From contig CAMHUJ010000113.1 in the NCBI GenBank assembly GCA_946188175.1, forward strand, positions 1 through 6,077: DNA of 6,077 bases, given 5' to 3'. A program made the position numbers and the translations under genes. Origin of the DNA: an uncultured Ruminococcus sp. (GTDB taxonomy: Bacteria; Bacillota; Clostridia; Oscillospirales; Ruminococcaceae). The first letter of the stretch is position 1. The number at the start of each line of letters is the position of its first letter. The notes beneath the pieces were generated by a model that saw nothing but the letters and a program-made list of their open reading frames with translations, was not told the origin of the DNA and made no database searches. This document shows positions 1-6,077 of this stretch, one piece after another.

Positions 1-1762
1 TGACATCACCGCGCAGCGTCGGTTCCCATACGCCGCTCTTTTCGGAGGAAACCGTTGTCTCCGTGGCTGTTGTGGTTGTCTCGGTTGTTTTGGAAGTCGA
101 TTCCGTGGTTTTCCTGGTGGTTGCGGTCGAAGCCGTTGTCGTATAGCTGATGCCGTCGATGATCGAATCAAAGCAGGGCTTTGCCTGATACTTCTCATCG
201 AACAGCAGCGGATTCTGGCTTGCGCGCCAGCTCTGATCGTCCGTCGTGCCCCAGAATACGACTGCTGAAATATAATCCTTATACTTGACGATCGCATCCA
301 TGATATCGCTGTAATACTTCGCTTGCAGCTTCTCACCGTTTGCAACGCTCTTGTCATAGGTCACGTCCAGCTCCGTGATCTGGAGATCGAGACCGAGCTC
401 GGTGTATTTTTTCAGTGCGGATTCATACTGCTGTGCATACGGGAACGGATCGGTCGTCGCGTTATTCGTACAGTTCAGGTGCGACTGCAAGCCGATGCCG
501 TCGATCAAGCCCTTTGCTTTCAGATCTTTCGCCATTTTGATAATGGCTTCCTGCTTGCCCTGCATATACTCATTGTAATCGTTGTAATAGAGCTTGGTGC
601 CCTTCGGCGCATATTCTCTTGCATATTCAAATGCAGGCTCGATGAACGAATTGTCGCCGAAGATCGCAACCCATGCCGAGGAGCCGTTGCTGTCCTCATA
701 TTTGCCCTTCAGACGCGGTGTGCCGCCGTCCTCCCATGCCTCATTGACAACGTCCCATGCATAGAAATCGACATCGGAATACTCCGCCTCAAGTGCCTCG
801 AACACACCCTTGATGTAGTTCTTCATGCGCTTGAGCATGGTGTCCTTATCGACCAGCTTGCCGTCCTTGGTATAGTCGTCGGTGAAGAACCAGTAAGGCG
901 TCTGGCTGTACCAGACAAGAACATGTCCGCGCACCGGAATATTATGCTCGCGGCAGAAATCCAGAATGATCTTCGCGGCGCCGTTGAGCTTGACCTTCGG
1001 GACGGTATTGTCGCCGGATTCCTCGTAATAGGCAAGCGTCGCCTTCTGATCGAGCATATTCTCCGGCTTGAGCTCATTGCCGAGCGTAATGGAGTTATAA
1101 TGCTTGAGGATTAAGTCCTGCGTGGATTTCGGCGAAAGCTCCTTTGCCGTCACCGCGCCGCCGATCTTGAAATAATCGGCATAGACATCCTTCAGACCCG
1201 GGATATCCTCCTGAATCGGGTAGACCGGCGCTGCGGTCAGCGAGAAGTCATCGACCCACATCTCCGCCTTGTCGTCGCCCTCGATGTAAATGGAAACATC
1301 CTTCATGCCCGAAGTAAAGCTGAATTTCGTTTCGGGAATCTGCACCCATTTGCCGTCGCTCTTGATCTGGGCGAGATTGTCATAATGCTGCTCGCCGTCC
1401 TCATCGGTATACTGCATGCTCAGGCGGACGGTATTGTACCACTTCATCTTGACCCATGCCGTTGCGAGATACTGGACACCCGCCTTGCAGCCGAGGCTCT
1501 CGAGCGAAACGGACGGACCGTTCCAGCCCTGCGAACGCTCTGTCACGGACATGCAGGTCTTTCCGCTGTGTGCATCATCGGTACAGGATGCAATCACGGA
1601 TGTATCCTCATCTCCGCGCTTTGAGAATGCCTTGACGTCACCGTCCTCAAAATCTGTTACAAGCAGATCACCCTCTGCGGCGCTCGGCTCAAGGACCGGC
1701 ATCCCTGCAAGCGCCAGCACGCCGCTCAGCAGAGCAGCAGTTGCTTTTCTGGAATACTTCAC
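1..1762 (-). CDS. Secreted GH10 endo-1,4-beta-xylanase with N-terminal CBM22-like module, probably dockerin-bearing (3' end cut by window)
   Basis: This gene encodes an exported endo-beta-1,4-xylanase that cleaves the xylan backbone outside the cell. There are 587 complete codons and the frame is still open at the left edge. Residues 1-29 form a signal peptide: a basic start (MKYSRK), a hydrophobic core and a likely cut after Ser-Ala-Ala. About 34-177 is a CBM22/CBM4_9-like beta-sandwich (opening FEDG, WNGPS, closing WVDDFSL). About 190-540 is a GH10 barrel with GNELKPEN, RGHVLVWYSQTP, the acid/base Glu341 in WDVVNEAW, GIGLQSHL, the nucleophile Glu464 in ITELDV, and FWGTTDDQSWR. Residues 542-576 are a Thr/Ser-rich linker. 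The last visible residues, LRGDV followed by a codon starting with A, match the beginning of a type I dockerin calcium loop (GDVN). The start is GTG at 1762, which places a strong Shine-Dalgarno and the signal peptide in frame; the nearby upstream ATG lies in another frame. In GH10 the motif WHSQ usually carries His where Tyr285 stands here. The GH10 call is very firm; the dockerin is inferred. Confidence 0.96.
   Translation of the reverse strand, partial: MKYSRKATAALLSGVLALAGMPVLEPSAAEGDLLVTDFEDGDVKAFSKRGDEDTSVIASCTDDAHSGKTCMSVTERSQGWNGPSVSLESLGCKAGVQYLATAWVKMKWYNTVRLSMQYTDEDGEQHYDNLAQIKSDGKWVQIPETKFSFTSGMKDVSIYIEGDDKAEMWVDDFSLTAAPVYPIQEDIPGLKDVYADYFKIGGAVTAKELSPKSTQDLILKHYNSITLGNELKPENMLDQKATLAYYEESGDNTVPKVKLNGAAKIILDFCREHNIPVRGHVLVWYSQTPYWFFTDDYTKDGKLVDKDTMLKRMKNYIKGVFEALEAEYSDVDFYAWDVVNEAWEDGGTPRLKGKYEDSNGSSAWVAIFGDNSFIEPAFEYAREYAPKGTKLYYNDYNEYMQGKQEAIIKMAKDLKAKGLIDGIGLQSHLNCTNNATTDPFPYAQQYESALKKYTELGLDLQITELDVTYDKSVANGEKLQAKYYSDIMDAIVKYKDYISAVVFWGTTDDQSWRASQNPLLFDEKYQAKPCFDSIIDGISYTTTASTATTRKTTESTSKTTETTTTATETTVSSEKSGVWEPTLRGDV
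2..16 (-). other. Probable start of a type I dockerin module (truncated)
   Basis: After the Thr-rich linker the xylanase frame ends with the residues LRGDV, and the single base left over is A on the coding strand, compatible with Asn. Type I dockerins open with a calcium-binding loop of the form GDVNxDGxVNxxD, often after a Thr-rich linker, and ruminococcal xylanases commonly carry one at the C-terminus. Only five residues are visible, so this is an inference from position and motif start, not a demonstrated domain. Another C-terminal module remains possible. Confidence 0.55.
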
Positions 1763-1780
1763 AGTATTTCCCCCTCCTTT
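1763..1780 (-). promoter_or_regulatory. Ribosome binding site deciding the GTG start of the xylanase gene
   Basis: The minus strand reads AAAGGAGG at 1780-1773, followed by further G and A residues and then the GTG at 1762, about 10 nt downstream. The match to the anti-Shine-Dalgarno sequence is strong. No in-frame ATG lies at a suitable distance, and the GTG opens directly onto a typical signal peptide. Confidence 0.85.
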
Positions 1781-1807
1781 GATTTTTCCGCATGCGCGGT
1801 CAATTCT

Positions 1808-1837
1808 ATTATAGCATACCTGCCTGCCGGAAAGCAA
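1808..1837 (-). promoter_or_regulatory. Sigma-A type promoter of the xylanase gene, with extended -10
   Basis: On the minus strand the -10 hexamer is a perfect TATAAT (1813-1808). It is preceded by TG plus one base (TGC, 1816-1814), which makes an extended -10. A -35-like TTGCTT (1837-1832) lies 18 bp upstream. The predicted transcript would start near 1801 and carry a 5' leader of about 40 nt before the GTG. An 8-bp palindrome, CGCATGCG (1789-1796), lies within that leader. The promoter shows that the xylanase gene has its own transcription start, separate from the glycogen operon upstream. Confidence 0.8.
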
Positions 1838-1952
1838 TAGAAAAGGGTATAGAGTTTTTGTATGCCCTGTATAGGAAAATCCAATAGGAGCGCAAAAAAT
1901 GAGAGTTTGCATTCTGTTCGCCGCAAGAAAAGAGAAGTCGCAGGATACCCCC
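1838..1952. other. Gene-free upstream region of the xylanase promoter
   Basis: This AT-richer stretch lies between the glgA terminator and the xylanase -35 element. I see no credible gene in it. The one structure I can point to is an imperfect 7-bp inverted repeat: GGGTATA at 1845-1851 against TATGCCC at 1861-1867, pairing with one G-T wobble and a 9-nt spacer. It begins 8 bp upstream of the -35 and could be a regulator site, but this is weak. I found no clear catabolite-response (cre) consensus. Confidence 0.4.
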
Positions 1953-1994
1953 GATAAAATCAGCGCACCGGCTGATGAACCCAGCCGGTGCGCT
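1953..1994 (-). terminator. Intrinsic terminator after glgA
   Basis: The bases at 1962-1974 (AGCGCACCGGCTG) are perfectly complementary to 1982-1994 (CAGCCGGTGCGCT), giving a 13-bp GC-rich stem with a 7-nt loop. Read on the minus strand, the hairpin begins 17 nt after the glgA stop codon and is followed by GATTTTATC, a short interrupted T-run. Position, orientation and stem strength support rho-independent termination of the glycogen operon. The short U-tract makes complete termination less certain. Confidence 0.85.
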
Positions 1995-2011
1995 CCCCCC
2001 AGTTATCACGT

Positions 2012-3445
2012 TTATTGATTCCAGCTCTCCAGTTCCTTATAGAGCCCGAGATACAGCTCCGCAGAAGATGCCCAGCTGAAATCAGCCGACATCGCCTGCT
2101 TCTGAATCCCTGCCCAGAACGGCTTGTTCTCGTAAGCGCCCTTTGCACGCAGGCACGCTCCGAGCATATCATGCGCGTTATAAGTCTTGAAGGTAAAGCC
2201 GGTGCCGTTTTCGCCGCCGGCATCGCGGACGGAATCACGCAGACCGCCGGTCTCACGGACAATCGGCATGGTGCCGTAACGCATTGCATACATCTGTGCC
2301 AGACCGCAGGGCTCACTCTGCGACGGCATCAGGAACATATCACAGCCCGCATAGATGCGGCGCGAAAGCTGCGGATAGAATCCGAGCGTCACGCTGACAG
2401 ACTGCGGATAACGCCATGCCATTTCCTTGAAGAAATCCTCATAGACGCGCTCGCCGCTGCCTAAGATCGCAAAGCGGAAGCCGTCATGCACCATTTCCTC
2501 AAAGACATAGCGGATCAGGTCGATGCCCTTGTGCGCGACAAACCGCGTGCAGATACCGATCAGCGGCTGATCGTCCTGCGGCAGTCCGAGCTCCGCCTGC
2601 AATGCACGCTTGCAGGTCAGCTTGCCGGACGGATCCTTCACGCTGTAATGCGCATAGGGCGGTGCGAGGGCATCATCCGTTTCCGGATTGTAGCTGTCCA
2701 CATCAATGCCGTTGAGGAAGCCGGTCAGCTTATACTGCTTGTTTGTCAGTGCGCGGTCGAGTCCGTGCGAATACCACGGGTCGAGAATCTCCCATGCATA
2801 GCTCGGAGAGACCGTCGTGATCTTGTCGGCGGTTTCGATTGCGCCCTTCATCATATTGACATTGCCGTCATATTCCAGCAGATTTGCATGATACATCGGA
2901 ATGCCCATGACCTCATTGAGGACTTCCTTGCCGTACTTGCCCTGATAGGCGATATTATGGATCGTGAACACGGTATGGATATTATCAAAGCCCTCCTGAT
3001 ACTTGTAGAAGATCTGATAATAAACCGGTGTCAGTGCCGTCTGCCAGTCATTGCAGTTAATGACCGTCGGCTTGAAGTCGATCACGCGGAGCATTTCGAG
3101 AATCGCGCGGCTGAAAAAGACGAAGCGTTCGCAGTCGTCATAGAAGCCGTAGATGCCGTCGCGCTTGAAATAATACTCATTGTCAATGAAATAATAGGTG
3201 ACGCCCTGCTTCACCGCAGAGAAAATTCCGCAATACTGCTTTCTCCATGCGACATCGACCGTGATCGAGGTGATAAAGGTCATATCCTTGCGCAGATCGT
3301 CGCCGATCGCCTTATAAAGCGGAATGACGACGCGGCAGTCGTGACCTTTCTTGTTCAGTGCAAGCGGCAGTGCGCCTGCAACATCTGCGAGGCCGCCGGA
3401 TGCGACATAGGGTCTTGCTTCACTTGCTGCATATAAAATATTCAT
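2012..3445 (-). CDS. glgA: Glycogen synthase (ADP-glucose type, GT5)
   Basis: This cytoplasmic enzyme transfers glucose from ADP-glucose to the non-reducing end of an alpha-1,4-glucan chain. The 477 residues match the usual family length. The N-terminal GT5 domain has SGGLADVAGALP (16-27), DWQTALTPVYYQ (133-144), IHNIAYQG with His163, and KGAIETADKITTVSP (200-214). The C-terminal nucleotide-binding domain has Arg301 and Lys306 in RFVAHKG, SEPCGL with Glu378, and TGGLRDSV (399-406). The motif usually written KxGGL reads Ala15-Ser-Gly-Gly-Leu, so the lysine associated with ADP-glucose binding is replaced by alanine. The ATG at 3445 follows GGAGGAGG with a 6-nt spacer, and the product begins exactly at the family's first beta strand. 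It lies 26 bp downstream of glgD and is the last gene before the terminator. The assignment is firm; the effect of Ala15 is unknown. Confidence 0.97.
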   Translation of the reverse strand: MNILYAASEARPYVASGGLADVAGALPLALNKKGHDCRVVIPLYKAIGDDLRKDMTFITSITVDVAWRKQYCGIFSAVKQGVTYYFIDNEYYFKRDGIYGFYDDCERFVFFSRAILEMLRVIDFKPTVINCNDWQTALTPVYYQIFYKYQEGFDNIHTVFTIHNIAYQGKYGKEVLNEVMGIPMYHANLLEYDGNVNMMKGAIETADKITTVSPSYAWEILDPWYSHGLDRALTNKQYKLTGFLNGIDVDSYNPETDDALAPPYAHYSVKDPSGKLTCKRALQAELGLPQDDQPLIGICTRFVAHKGIDLIRYVFEEMVHDGFRFAILGSGERVYEDFFKEMAWRYPQSVSVTLGFYPQLSRRIYAGCDMFLMPSQSEPCGLAQMYAMRYGTMPIVRETGGLRDSVRDAGGENGTGFTFKTYNAHDMLGACLRAKGAYENKPFWAGIQKQAMSADFSWASSAELYLGLYKELESWNQ

Positions 3446-3471
3446 ACCTTGCCTCCTCCCCGGAAATCGTC

Positions 3472-4596
3472 TTAAATCACTGCGCCCTTGCCGATAAACA
3501 GCGGATAACCCACGGAACCGGTCAGCTGACGTTCATCTGCGATCACGACATTCTTGTCTGTGATCACATTACGGATCGCGCAGCGTTCGCCGATCACGGT
3601 ATCCTGCGTGATGATGCTGTCGCGGATGACGGAGCCCTTGCCGATCTTCACGCCGCGGAACAGCACACAGTTTTCCACCTTGCCCTCGATGATGCAGCCG
3701 TCTGCGATCATCGAATTCTTGATATGCGATGCCAGTCCGAAATGAACCGGCGCCTCATCCTTGGTCTTGGTCAGGATCGGAGCATTCTTTGCAAAGAGCG
3801 CATCGCGGTTTGCGGTTTCGAGCAGCGCCAGATTCGCGGCAAAATAGCTTGCGAGCGAGTCGATCTTGGAGTAATAATTCTGATGCTCATAGGCAAGAAT
3901 CTTATACTTTGCGCTGCGGTCGAGCAGGATATCGCGGCGGAAGCTGTTGCGGTTGCGGCTCATGGATTCCTTGACGATGCGGCGCAGGAAATCCTTGCTC
4001 ATGATATACATATCGAGACCGAGATTGCAGTTGCCGGTCATCGGCGGATTGATCATGACATCATTGATAAAGCCGTCGCCGCCGATGCCGAAGATCGTAG
4101 CCGAGGAATCCGCAGACTGATCAAAATAGCCCTTTGCATAGACCGCGGTGATATCCGCGCCGGATGCGATATGCGCCTCCACAGCCGGACGGTAGTCGAT
4201 ATTCGTGACGATATTGCAGTCGGTCAGGACGACATATTCCGCGCTGGAATGCTCGACAAAGCTCCAGATATTGCCGAGCGCATCGAGCTTGCCGTGATAG
4301 ACCGTCGAGCTGGTATGTGCATACGGCGGCAGCAGATGCAGACCGCCCTTTTTGCGTGCGAGATCCCATTCTCTGCCGGAGCCGACATGATCGAGCAGAG
4401 AGCCGTAGTTATTCTTCGTAATGACGCCGACCTGCGAGATGCCGGAATTGACAAAATTCGAGAGCGGAAAGTCGATCAGCCGGTATCTGCCGCCGAACGG
4501 CACCGAGCCCATTGTACGGTTCTTCGTGAGATCGAAAATTACTTCATCATGGATACTGGCAAAGACCAGACCCAGTACATTCTGATTGATTCCCAT
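3472..4596 (-). CDS. glgD: GlgD, non-canonical subunit of glucose-1-phosphate adenylyltransferase
   Basis: GlgD is the GlgC paralogue found beside glgC in Firmicutes. It pairs with GlgC in a hetero-oligomeric ADP-glucose pyrophosphorylase, as a regulatory or modulating subunit, in the cytoplasm. The 374 residues comprise a nucleotidyltransferase fold (about 1-240) and a left-handed beta-helix of hexapeptide repeats (about 285-374). Family landmarks are SVPFGGRYRLIDFPLSN (31-47), LPPY (89-92) and TDCN with Asp126. The nucleotide-binding loop GGQGSRL of GlgC is absent (LVFASIHDEV here), the Glu-Lys-Pro sugar-phosphate motif is missing (INDVMINPP), and the YWKDVGT equivalent reads YYSKIDS. These changes are typical of GlgD and suggest little or no catalysis of its own. 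The ATG at 4596 follows GGAGG with a spacer of about 7 nt. It lies between glgC and glgA, with 26-bp gaps on both sides. Confidence 0.96.
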   Translation of the reverse strand: MGINQNVLGLVFASIHDEVIFDLTKNRTMGSVPFGGRYRLIDFPLSNFVNSGISQVGVITKNNYGSLLDHVGSGREWDLARKKGGLHLLPPYAHTSSTVYHGKLDALGNIWSFVEHSSAEYVVLTDCNIVTNIDYRPAVEAHIASGADITAVYAKGYFDQSADSSATIFGIGGDGFINDVMINPPMTGNCNLGLDMYIMSKDFLRRIVKESMSRNRNSFRRDILLDRSAKYKILAYEHQNYYSKIDSLASYFAANLALLETANRDALFAKNAPILTKTKDEAPVHFGLASHIKNSMIADGCIIEGKVENCVLFRGVKIGKGSVIRDSIITQDTVIGERCAIRNVITDKNVVIADERQLTGSVGYPLFIGKGAVI

Positions 4597-4622
4597 TGAT
4601 AATCCTCCGTTTCCAGCCGCGC

Positions 4623-5831
4623 TCAGATCGACTCAGAAAGAATCTGCTTGGGCGCGACCTGCATCCCCTCGCCGACCGTAATCCTGTGTCCCGTAACGGC
4701 AATGCCCCAGTTTTCGCGCGCGTCGCCTTCATATTCCTCGGGGCTTCTGCCGACATGTGCATTCTCCTCAATGACGCAGTCCTCGCCGACGATCGCGTAT
4801 TCCACGACCGCGCCCGCCTTGATGACCGTTCCCGGCATCACGACGCTGTACTGCACCTTTGCACCGGCTTCAATGGTCACGCCGCCGAAAATGACGGAGA
4901 AATCAACCTTGCCGTTAATGACGGAGCCCTCGGTGATCATCGCGTTTTCGATCTCCGCACTCGCGCCGATATACTGCGGCGGGAAGTTGCTGTGCCGCGA
5001 ATAGATACGCCACGATTTGTCATAGAGATTGAGCTGCTCCGCCGGAGCGAGCAGGTCCATATTTGCATCCCAGAGCGAATCCAGCGTACCGACATCCTTC
5101 CAGTAGCCCTCGAAGGTATAGGCATAGAGCCGCTCACTGTTTTTCAGCATCGCCGGAATGATGTCCTTGCCGAAATCCTTGGAGCCGGTGTTCGCGTTTT
5201 CATTCTCGATCAGATACTTTTTGAGCTTCGACCATGTGAACACATAGATGCCCATAGAGGCAAGCGTCGATTTCGGCTCTGCCGGTTTCTCCTCGAAATC
5301 GGTCACGCGCATCTGATCGTCGCAGATCATGATGCCCATGCGCGTCGCCTCCGAACGCGGCACATCAAGAACGGCAATCGTCAGGTCCGCCTTCTGTGCC
5401 TTGTGGAAATCAACCATTTTGGAATAATCCATTTTGTAGATATGGTCGCCGCCGAGGACGACAACATATTCCGGATCATAGCGCTCGATAAAGCTGATAT
5501 TCTGATAGATCGCATTCGCGGTACCCTCATACCACGATGCGCCGGAGTTGCTCTCATAGGGCGGCAGAACATGCACGCCGCCGTTCATCTTATCGAGGTC
5601 CCACGGCTGTCCGTTGCCGATATAGTCATTCAGCACGAGCGGCTGATACTGCGTCAGCACACCGACGGTATCAATGCCGGAGTTTGTGCAGTTGGAAAGC
5701 GGAAAGTCGATCAGTCTGTATTTTCCGCCGAACGGAACGGCAGGCTTTGCCATATCCTTTGTCAGTGCATACAGACGGCTGCCCTGTCCGCCTGCAAGCA
5801 GCATTGCTACGACTTCTTTTTTTGTATTCAT
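4623..5831 (-). CDS. glgC: Glucose-1-phosphate adenylyltransferase, catalytic subunit (ADP-glucose pyrophosphorylase)
   Basis: GlgC makes ADP-glucose and pyrophosphate from ATP and glucose-1-phosphate, the committed step of bacterial glycogen synthesis, in the cytoplasm. The 402 residues are full length. The N-terminal nucleotidyltransferase domain has LLAGGQGSRLYALT (11-24), KPAVPFGGKYRLIDFPLSN (29-47), GGDHIYKMDY with Asp129, EEKP with Lys182, and YWKDVGT (243-249). Hexapeptide repeats of a left-handed beta-helix fill about 290-390. All expected catalytic residues are present, in contrast to the adjacent GlgD, so this is the active subunit. The ATG at 5831 follows AAGGAGG (5848-5842) with a 10-nt spacer. 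It begins 21 bp after the stop of the preceding basic-tail gene and ends 26 bp before glgD, with no terminator at either junction. Allosteric control by sugar metabolites is normal in this family, but effectors cannot be read from the sequence. Confidence 0.98.
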   Translation of the reverse strand: MNTKKEVVAMLLAGGQGSRLYALTKDMAKPAVPFGGKYRLIDFPLSNCTNSGIDTVGVLTQYQPLVLNDYIGNGQPWDLDKMNGGVHVLPPYESNSGASWYEGTANAIYQNISFIERYDPEYVVVLGGDHIYKMDYSKMVDFHKAQKADLTIAVLDVPRSEATRMGIMICDDQMRVTDFEEKPAEPKSTLASMGIYVFTWSKLKKYLIENENANTGSKDFGKDIIPAMLKNSERLYAYTFEGYWKDVGTLDSLWDANMDLLAPAEQLNLYDKSWRIYSRHSNFPPQYIGASAEIENAMITEGSVINGKVDFSVIFGGVTIEAGAKVQYSVVMPGTVIKAGAVVEYAIVGEDCVIEENAHVGRSPEEYEGDARENWGIAVTGHRITVGEGMQVAPKQILSESI

Positions 5832-5852
5832 GGGTCAAACGCCTCCTTCAAA

Positions 5853-6077
5853 TTATGCCTTATTCTTTTTCGCTGCCGTTTTCCTTGTCTGTTTCGGCTT
5901 TTCCTCATTCGCCGGAGTCTCCGCTTTCTTTGCACGGGTACGCTTCGGCTTCTCCGCAGTCACGGTCTCTGCCGGAGTCTCCGCCTTCTTTGTGCGGGTA
6001 CGCTTCGGCTTCTCCGCGGTCACGGTCTCTGCCGGAGTCTCCGCCTTCTTTGTACGGGTACGCTTCGGCTTCTCCGC
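5853..6077 (-). CDS. C-terminal tail of an upstream gene, probably glycogen branching enzyme GlgB (5' part outside window)
   Basis: An open frame enters from the right edge and ends at TAA (5855-5853), giving 74 visible residues. All of them form a low-complexity, strongly basic tail rich in Lys, Arg, Pro, Thr, Glu and Ala. It is built on a 20-residue unit beginning AEKPKRTRTKKAETPAE, present twice in full and once in part, and it ends in KTAAKKNKA. No catalytic domain is visible. The gene sits 21 bp upstream of glgC on the same strand, where glgB usually lies in Firmicutes glg operons, so a GlgB with a basic C-terminal extension is the best inference. The alternative is an unrelated protein with a histone-H1-like or ribosomal-type basic tail. 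The reading frame is supported because the repeat is in register with codons and the differences between the two full copies are synonymous. Confidence 0.7.
   Translation of the reverse strand, partial: AEKPKRTRTKKAETPAETVTAEKPKRTRTKKAETPAETVTAEKPKRTRAKKAETPANEEKPKQTRKTAAKKNKA
5910..6077 (-). repeat. 60-bp in-frame tandem repeat encoding a basic 20-residue unit
   Basis: The units occupy 6077-6018, 6017-5958 and a partial third at 5957-5910 (about 48 bp), and the array continues off the right edge. The first two copies differ at only two bases, both synonymous (CGT/CGC for Arg and ACC/ACT for Thr). The third carries one amino-acid change (Thr to Ala) and two silent changes before it diverges. 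The period is a multiple of three, so copy-number change would lengthen or shorten the tail without breaking the frame. Confidence 0.95.

Noticed and set aside
323..1114. Plus-strand open frame of 263 codons antisense to the xylanase catalytic domain
   Set aside because: It is antisense to a well-supported GH10 domain, and its hydrophobic, low-information product arises from the complement of common codons.
1789..1796. CGCATGCG palindrome in the xylanase leader as an operator
   Set aside because: An 8-bp palindrome is too short to call without conservation data, so it is only mentioned with the promoter.
1868..1900. Possible second minus-strand promoter (TTGCGC ... TATACA, 16-bp spacer)
   Set aside because: Both hexamers are weak next to the extended -10 promoter at 1808-1837, and AT-rich DNA gives such matches by chance.
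1809..2009. Minus-strand 66-codon open frame in the glgA-xylanase gap
   Set aside because: It runs through the terminator hairpin and ends inside the xylanase promoter, and it has no convincing ribosome binding site or recognisable product.
2486..3436. Plus-strand open frame of 316 codons antisense to glgA
   Set aside because: It is fully contained in glgA on the other strand, with no family motifs and no Shine-Dalgarno site. It is a shadow of the codon bias.
3358..4599. Long plus-strand open frame of 413 codons covering glgD and the start of glgA
   Set aside because: It lies antisense to glgD, crosses the glgD/glgA gap, has no ribosome binding site or recognisable motif, and its Ile/Asp/Ala/Arg-rich composition is what codon-biased complement DNA yields. 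The minus-strand genes have clear family motifs.
5910..6077. CRISPR array, because of the regular 60-bp period
   Set aside because: The units are contiguous with no unique spacers, keep an open reading frame, and the two full copies differ only at silent positions. This is a coding tandem repeat.

Overview
The window suggests a fibre-degrading gut or rumen Firmicute of the Ruminococcus type (Oscillospiraceae/Ruminococcaceae). The evidence is a glycogen operon carrying both glgC and glgD (a Firmicutes hallmark), AGGAGG-type ribosome binding sites before every gene, and a secreted CBM22-GH10 xylanase with a Thr-rich linker that runs into what looks like the first residues of a type I dockerin. 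The DNA is moderately GC-rich, judged by eye. A cellulosome-forming species such as R. champanellensis or R. flavefaciens, or a relative, would fit, but the species is an inference.

Layout: every gene reads on the minus strand, so the genetic order runs from the right end to the left. (1) 6077-5853 is the 3' end of a gene whose visible product is only a Lys/Arg/Pro/Thr/Glu-rich tail built on a 20-residue tandem repeat. Its place directly upstream of glgC suggests it is the tail of the branching enzyme GlgB. (2) 5831-4623 is glgC, the catalytic ADP-glucose pyrophosphorylase. (3) 4596-3472 is glgD, its non-canonical paralogue and partner subunit. (4) 3445-2012 is glgA, glycogen synthase. Gaps of 21, 26 and 26 bp, each with a Shine-Dalgarno site and no terminator, indicate one transcript. 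It ends at a perfect 13-bp hairpin (1962-1994). (5) After about 125 bp without a gene, an extended -10 promoter (1808-1837) drives a separate secreted GH10 xylanase gene. It starts with GTG at 1762 and runs off the left edge after 587 codons.

How they work together: GlgC/GlgD make ADP-glucose from glucose-1-phosphate and ATP, GlgA polymerises it into alpha-1,4-glucan, and the presumed GlgB branches it. The xylanase belongs to the external plant-fibre degradation system. It is not part of the glycogen transcription unit, though a cell that degrades fibre and stores the sugar as glycogen needs both.

I see no RNA gene, CRISPR array, insertion sequence, phage gene or other mobile element. The most notable points are the repeat-built basic tail at the right edge, the loss of the usual lysine in GlgA's KxGGL motif, the degraded nucleotide loop of GlgD, a His-to-Tyr change in the GH10 active-site region, and the cut-off putative dockerin.
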